NCBI RefSeq assembly: GCF_001469165.1 | Contig: NZ_JABX01000002.1 | Span: forward strand, 182,097 to 246,096 | Source of the DNA: Thiohalocapsa sp. ML1 | GTDB lineage: Bacteria; Pseudomonadota; Gammaproteobacteria; Chromatiales; Chromatiaceae | Direction: 5' to 3' | DNA length: 64,000 nucleotides | Shown here: one piece after another, positions 63,182 to 64,000 of the stretch | Layout: each line of letters starts with the position of its first letter | Position numbering within the stretch: the stretch's first letter is position 1 | The notes under the pieces: model-generated | What the model was told of the DNA's origin: nothing | The model's input: only the letters and a program-made list of their open reading frames with translations | Databases searched by the model: none | Program-made: the position numbers and the translations under genes

Positions 63182-63339
63182 CGCCACGCGCTCGGCGCCC
63201 TTGCTGCGGCGCCGCTCTAAGTCTTCCGCGTAAGCATCGAGAATTCCGCCATATCTGTAGCGCATTTGGCCGATGTGCGGCGCCGTTCACAGCAGTAGAA
63301 TCGCGCCATCCGCCAACTGCCGAAGAGTGCAATCGTAAG

Positions 63340-63918
63340 ATGTCCGTCCGTCCGCTCGCCGCGCCGATCTCGGCGTCCCTGTCGCGCCTGCCGCGCCTGT
63401 TGCTGCCCGTGCTGCTGCTCGGTTTCGCTATCGGCATCAGCGGGCTCTTGGGTGGCTGCGCCAGCAAGCCGCCGGAGCCCCAGGTGAGCTACGTGGACAA
63501 GGTCGTCGTGCACAAGGGCAAGCGCAAGCTCCAGCTCATGCACAACGGCGGCGTCTATCGGGAGTACAAGGTCGCGCTCAGCGACCAGCCGGTCGGCCAC
63601 AAATTCCGCGAGGGCGACAGGCGCACGCCGGAGGGCGACTACATCCTCGACTGGCGCAACCCCAACAGCAACTTCCACAAGTCCATTCACATCTCCTATC
63701 CGAACGATCGTGATCGCGCCTTCGCCAAGGCCATGGGCTGGAGCCCCGGCGGCATGATCATGATCCACGGCCGGCCCAACTGGCTGACATCCGAGAAGGT
63801 CGCCCGCGAGTACGATTACAAGGACTGGACCGAAGGCTGCATCGCCGTCAAGAACGACGAGATGGACGAGATCTGGCGGCTGGTGCGCGACGGGACGCCT
63901 ATCCGGATATTGCCTTAG
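63340..63918 (+). CDS. L,D-transpeptidase (YkuD) lipoprotein
   Basis: 192 residues from ATG 63340. The N-terminal helix ends GISGLLGGCASKPPEP, a good lipobox (LGGC). The YkuD domain shows VHKGKRKLQLMHNGGVYREY, RRTPEGDYILDWRNPNSNFH, and the catalytic core MIMIHGRPN ... DWTEGCIAVKNDEMDEIWRL (HG, then T-E-G-C with the nucleophile Cys). It resembles YafK/ErfK-type enzymes that cross-link peptidoglycan or attach or release Lpp; periplasmic, membrane-anchored. Confidence 0.92.
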   Translation: MSVRPLAAPISASLSRLPRLLLPVLLLGFAIGISGLLGGCASKPPEPQVSYVDKVVVHKGKRKLQLMHNGGVYREYKVALSDQPVGHKFREGDRRTPEGDYILDWRNPNSNFHKSIHISYPNDRDRAFAKAMGWSPGGMIMIHGRPNWLTSEKVAREYDYKDWTEGCIAVKNDEMDEIWRLVRDGTPIRILP

Positions 63919-63966
<48 letters not shown>

Positions 63967-64000
63967 CAGCGTCTGGCTGGCGCCGAGACTCCCGCCACGG

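Overview
Organism. GC-rich DNA with housekeeping genes of gammaproteobacterial type: archaeal-type class I aldolase, IspG, MazG, class 2 PyrD, PdxH, MobA and a BCCT carrier. Intergenic gaps are full of short-unit tandem and inverted repeats (GGCCGAG, CGATAG, GTGCGAA and others). I associate this style with purple sulfur bacteria (Chromatiaceae), but that placement is inference from style, not from a marker gene. I saw no tRNA, rRNA or CRISPR array.

Layout. 1-3.3 kb: two OmpA-domain envelope proteins, one with a seven-module coiled coil. 3.3-12.2 kb: a decayed accessory zone. It holds an ABC-type ATPase relic split by a small inverted-repeat element, an IS3 OrfA relic, REP-like hairpins, group II intron RNA fragments, toxin-antitoxin pairs, five well-formed integron attC sites plus two worn ones, and the frameshifted 5' end of an integron integrase gene beside a lone attI-like core. 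I read it as a dying sedentary chromosomal integron. It contains a 1.63-kb tandem duplication and lies between an intact mobA (12.3 kb) and a broken same-strand mobA copy (5.7 kb). 12.3-20.5 kb: housekeeping genes (mobA, pdxH, a DUF2934 protein, an ABC ATPase/permease pair, a HerA/DUF853 ATPase).

20.6-33.4 kb is a defence island. On the plus strand are a DUF499 ATPase, a GxxExxY protein, a small partner protein, a DUF1156 DNA methyltransferase, an AlbA_2/RecG-like (Schlafen-type) protein and a lone MNT nucleotidyltransferase. A three-gene minus-strand operon (unknown protein, HTH protein, TIGR04255 protein) is wedged in the middle. Both large core genes are out of frame: DUF499 by one base, and the methyltransferase by a perfect 98-bp tandem duplication just before its SAM-binding motif. 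Copies of a CACCACAGAG/CTCTGTGGTG inverted repeat sit at the gene borders.

33.4-64 kb is mostly housekeeping: aldolase with an overlapping Pycsar-effector-like membrane protein, dienelactone hydrolase, HbpS/GlcG-like protein, ispG, Nudix, yjbQ, mazG, a PEP-CTERM-like secreted protein, a methyltransferase, a TrpB2-type tryptophan synthase beta chain, pyrD, a three-gene coiled-coil operon, BCCT carrier, universal stress protein, a UPF0175/DUF3368 toxin-antitoxin pair whose toxin is broken by two small tandem duplications, SDR/DUF2867 and hydrolase genes, a DUF1631 protein and an L,D-transpeptidase. The recurring theme is tandem duplication: it makes the repeats between genes and also the lesions that silence defence and toxin genes.
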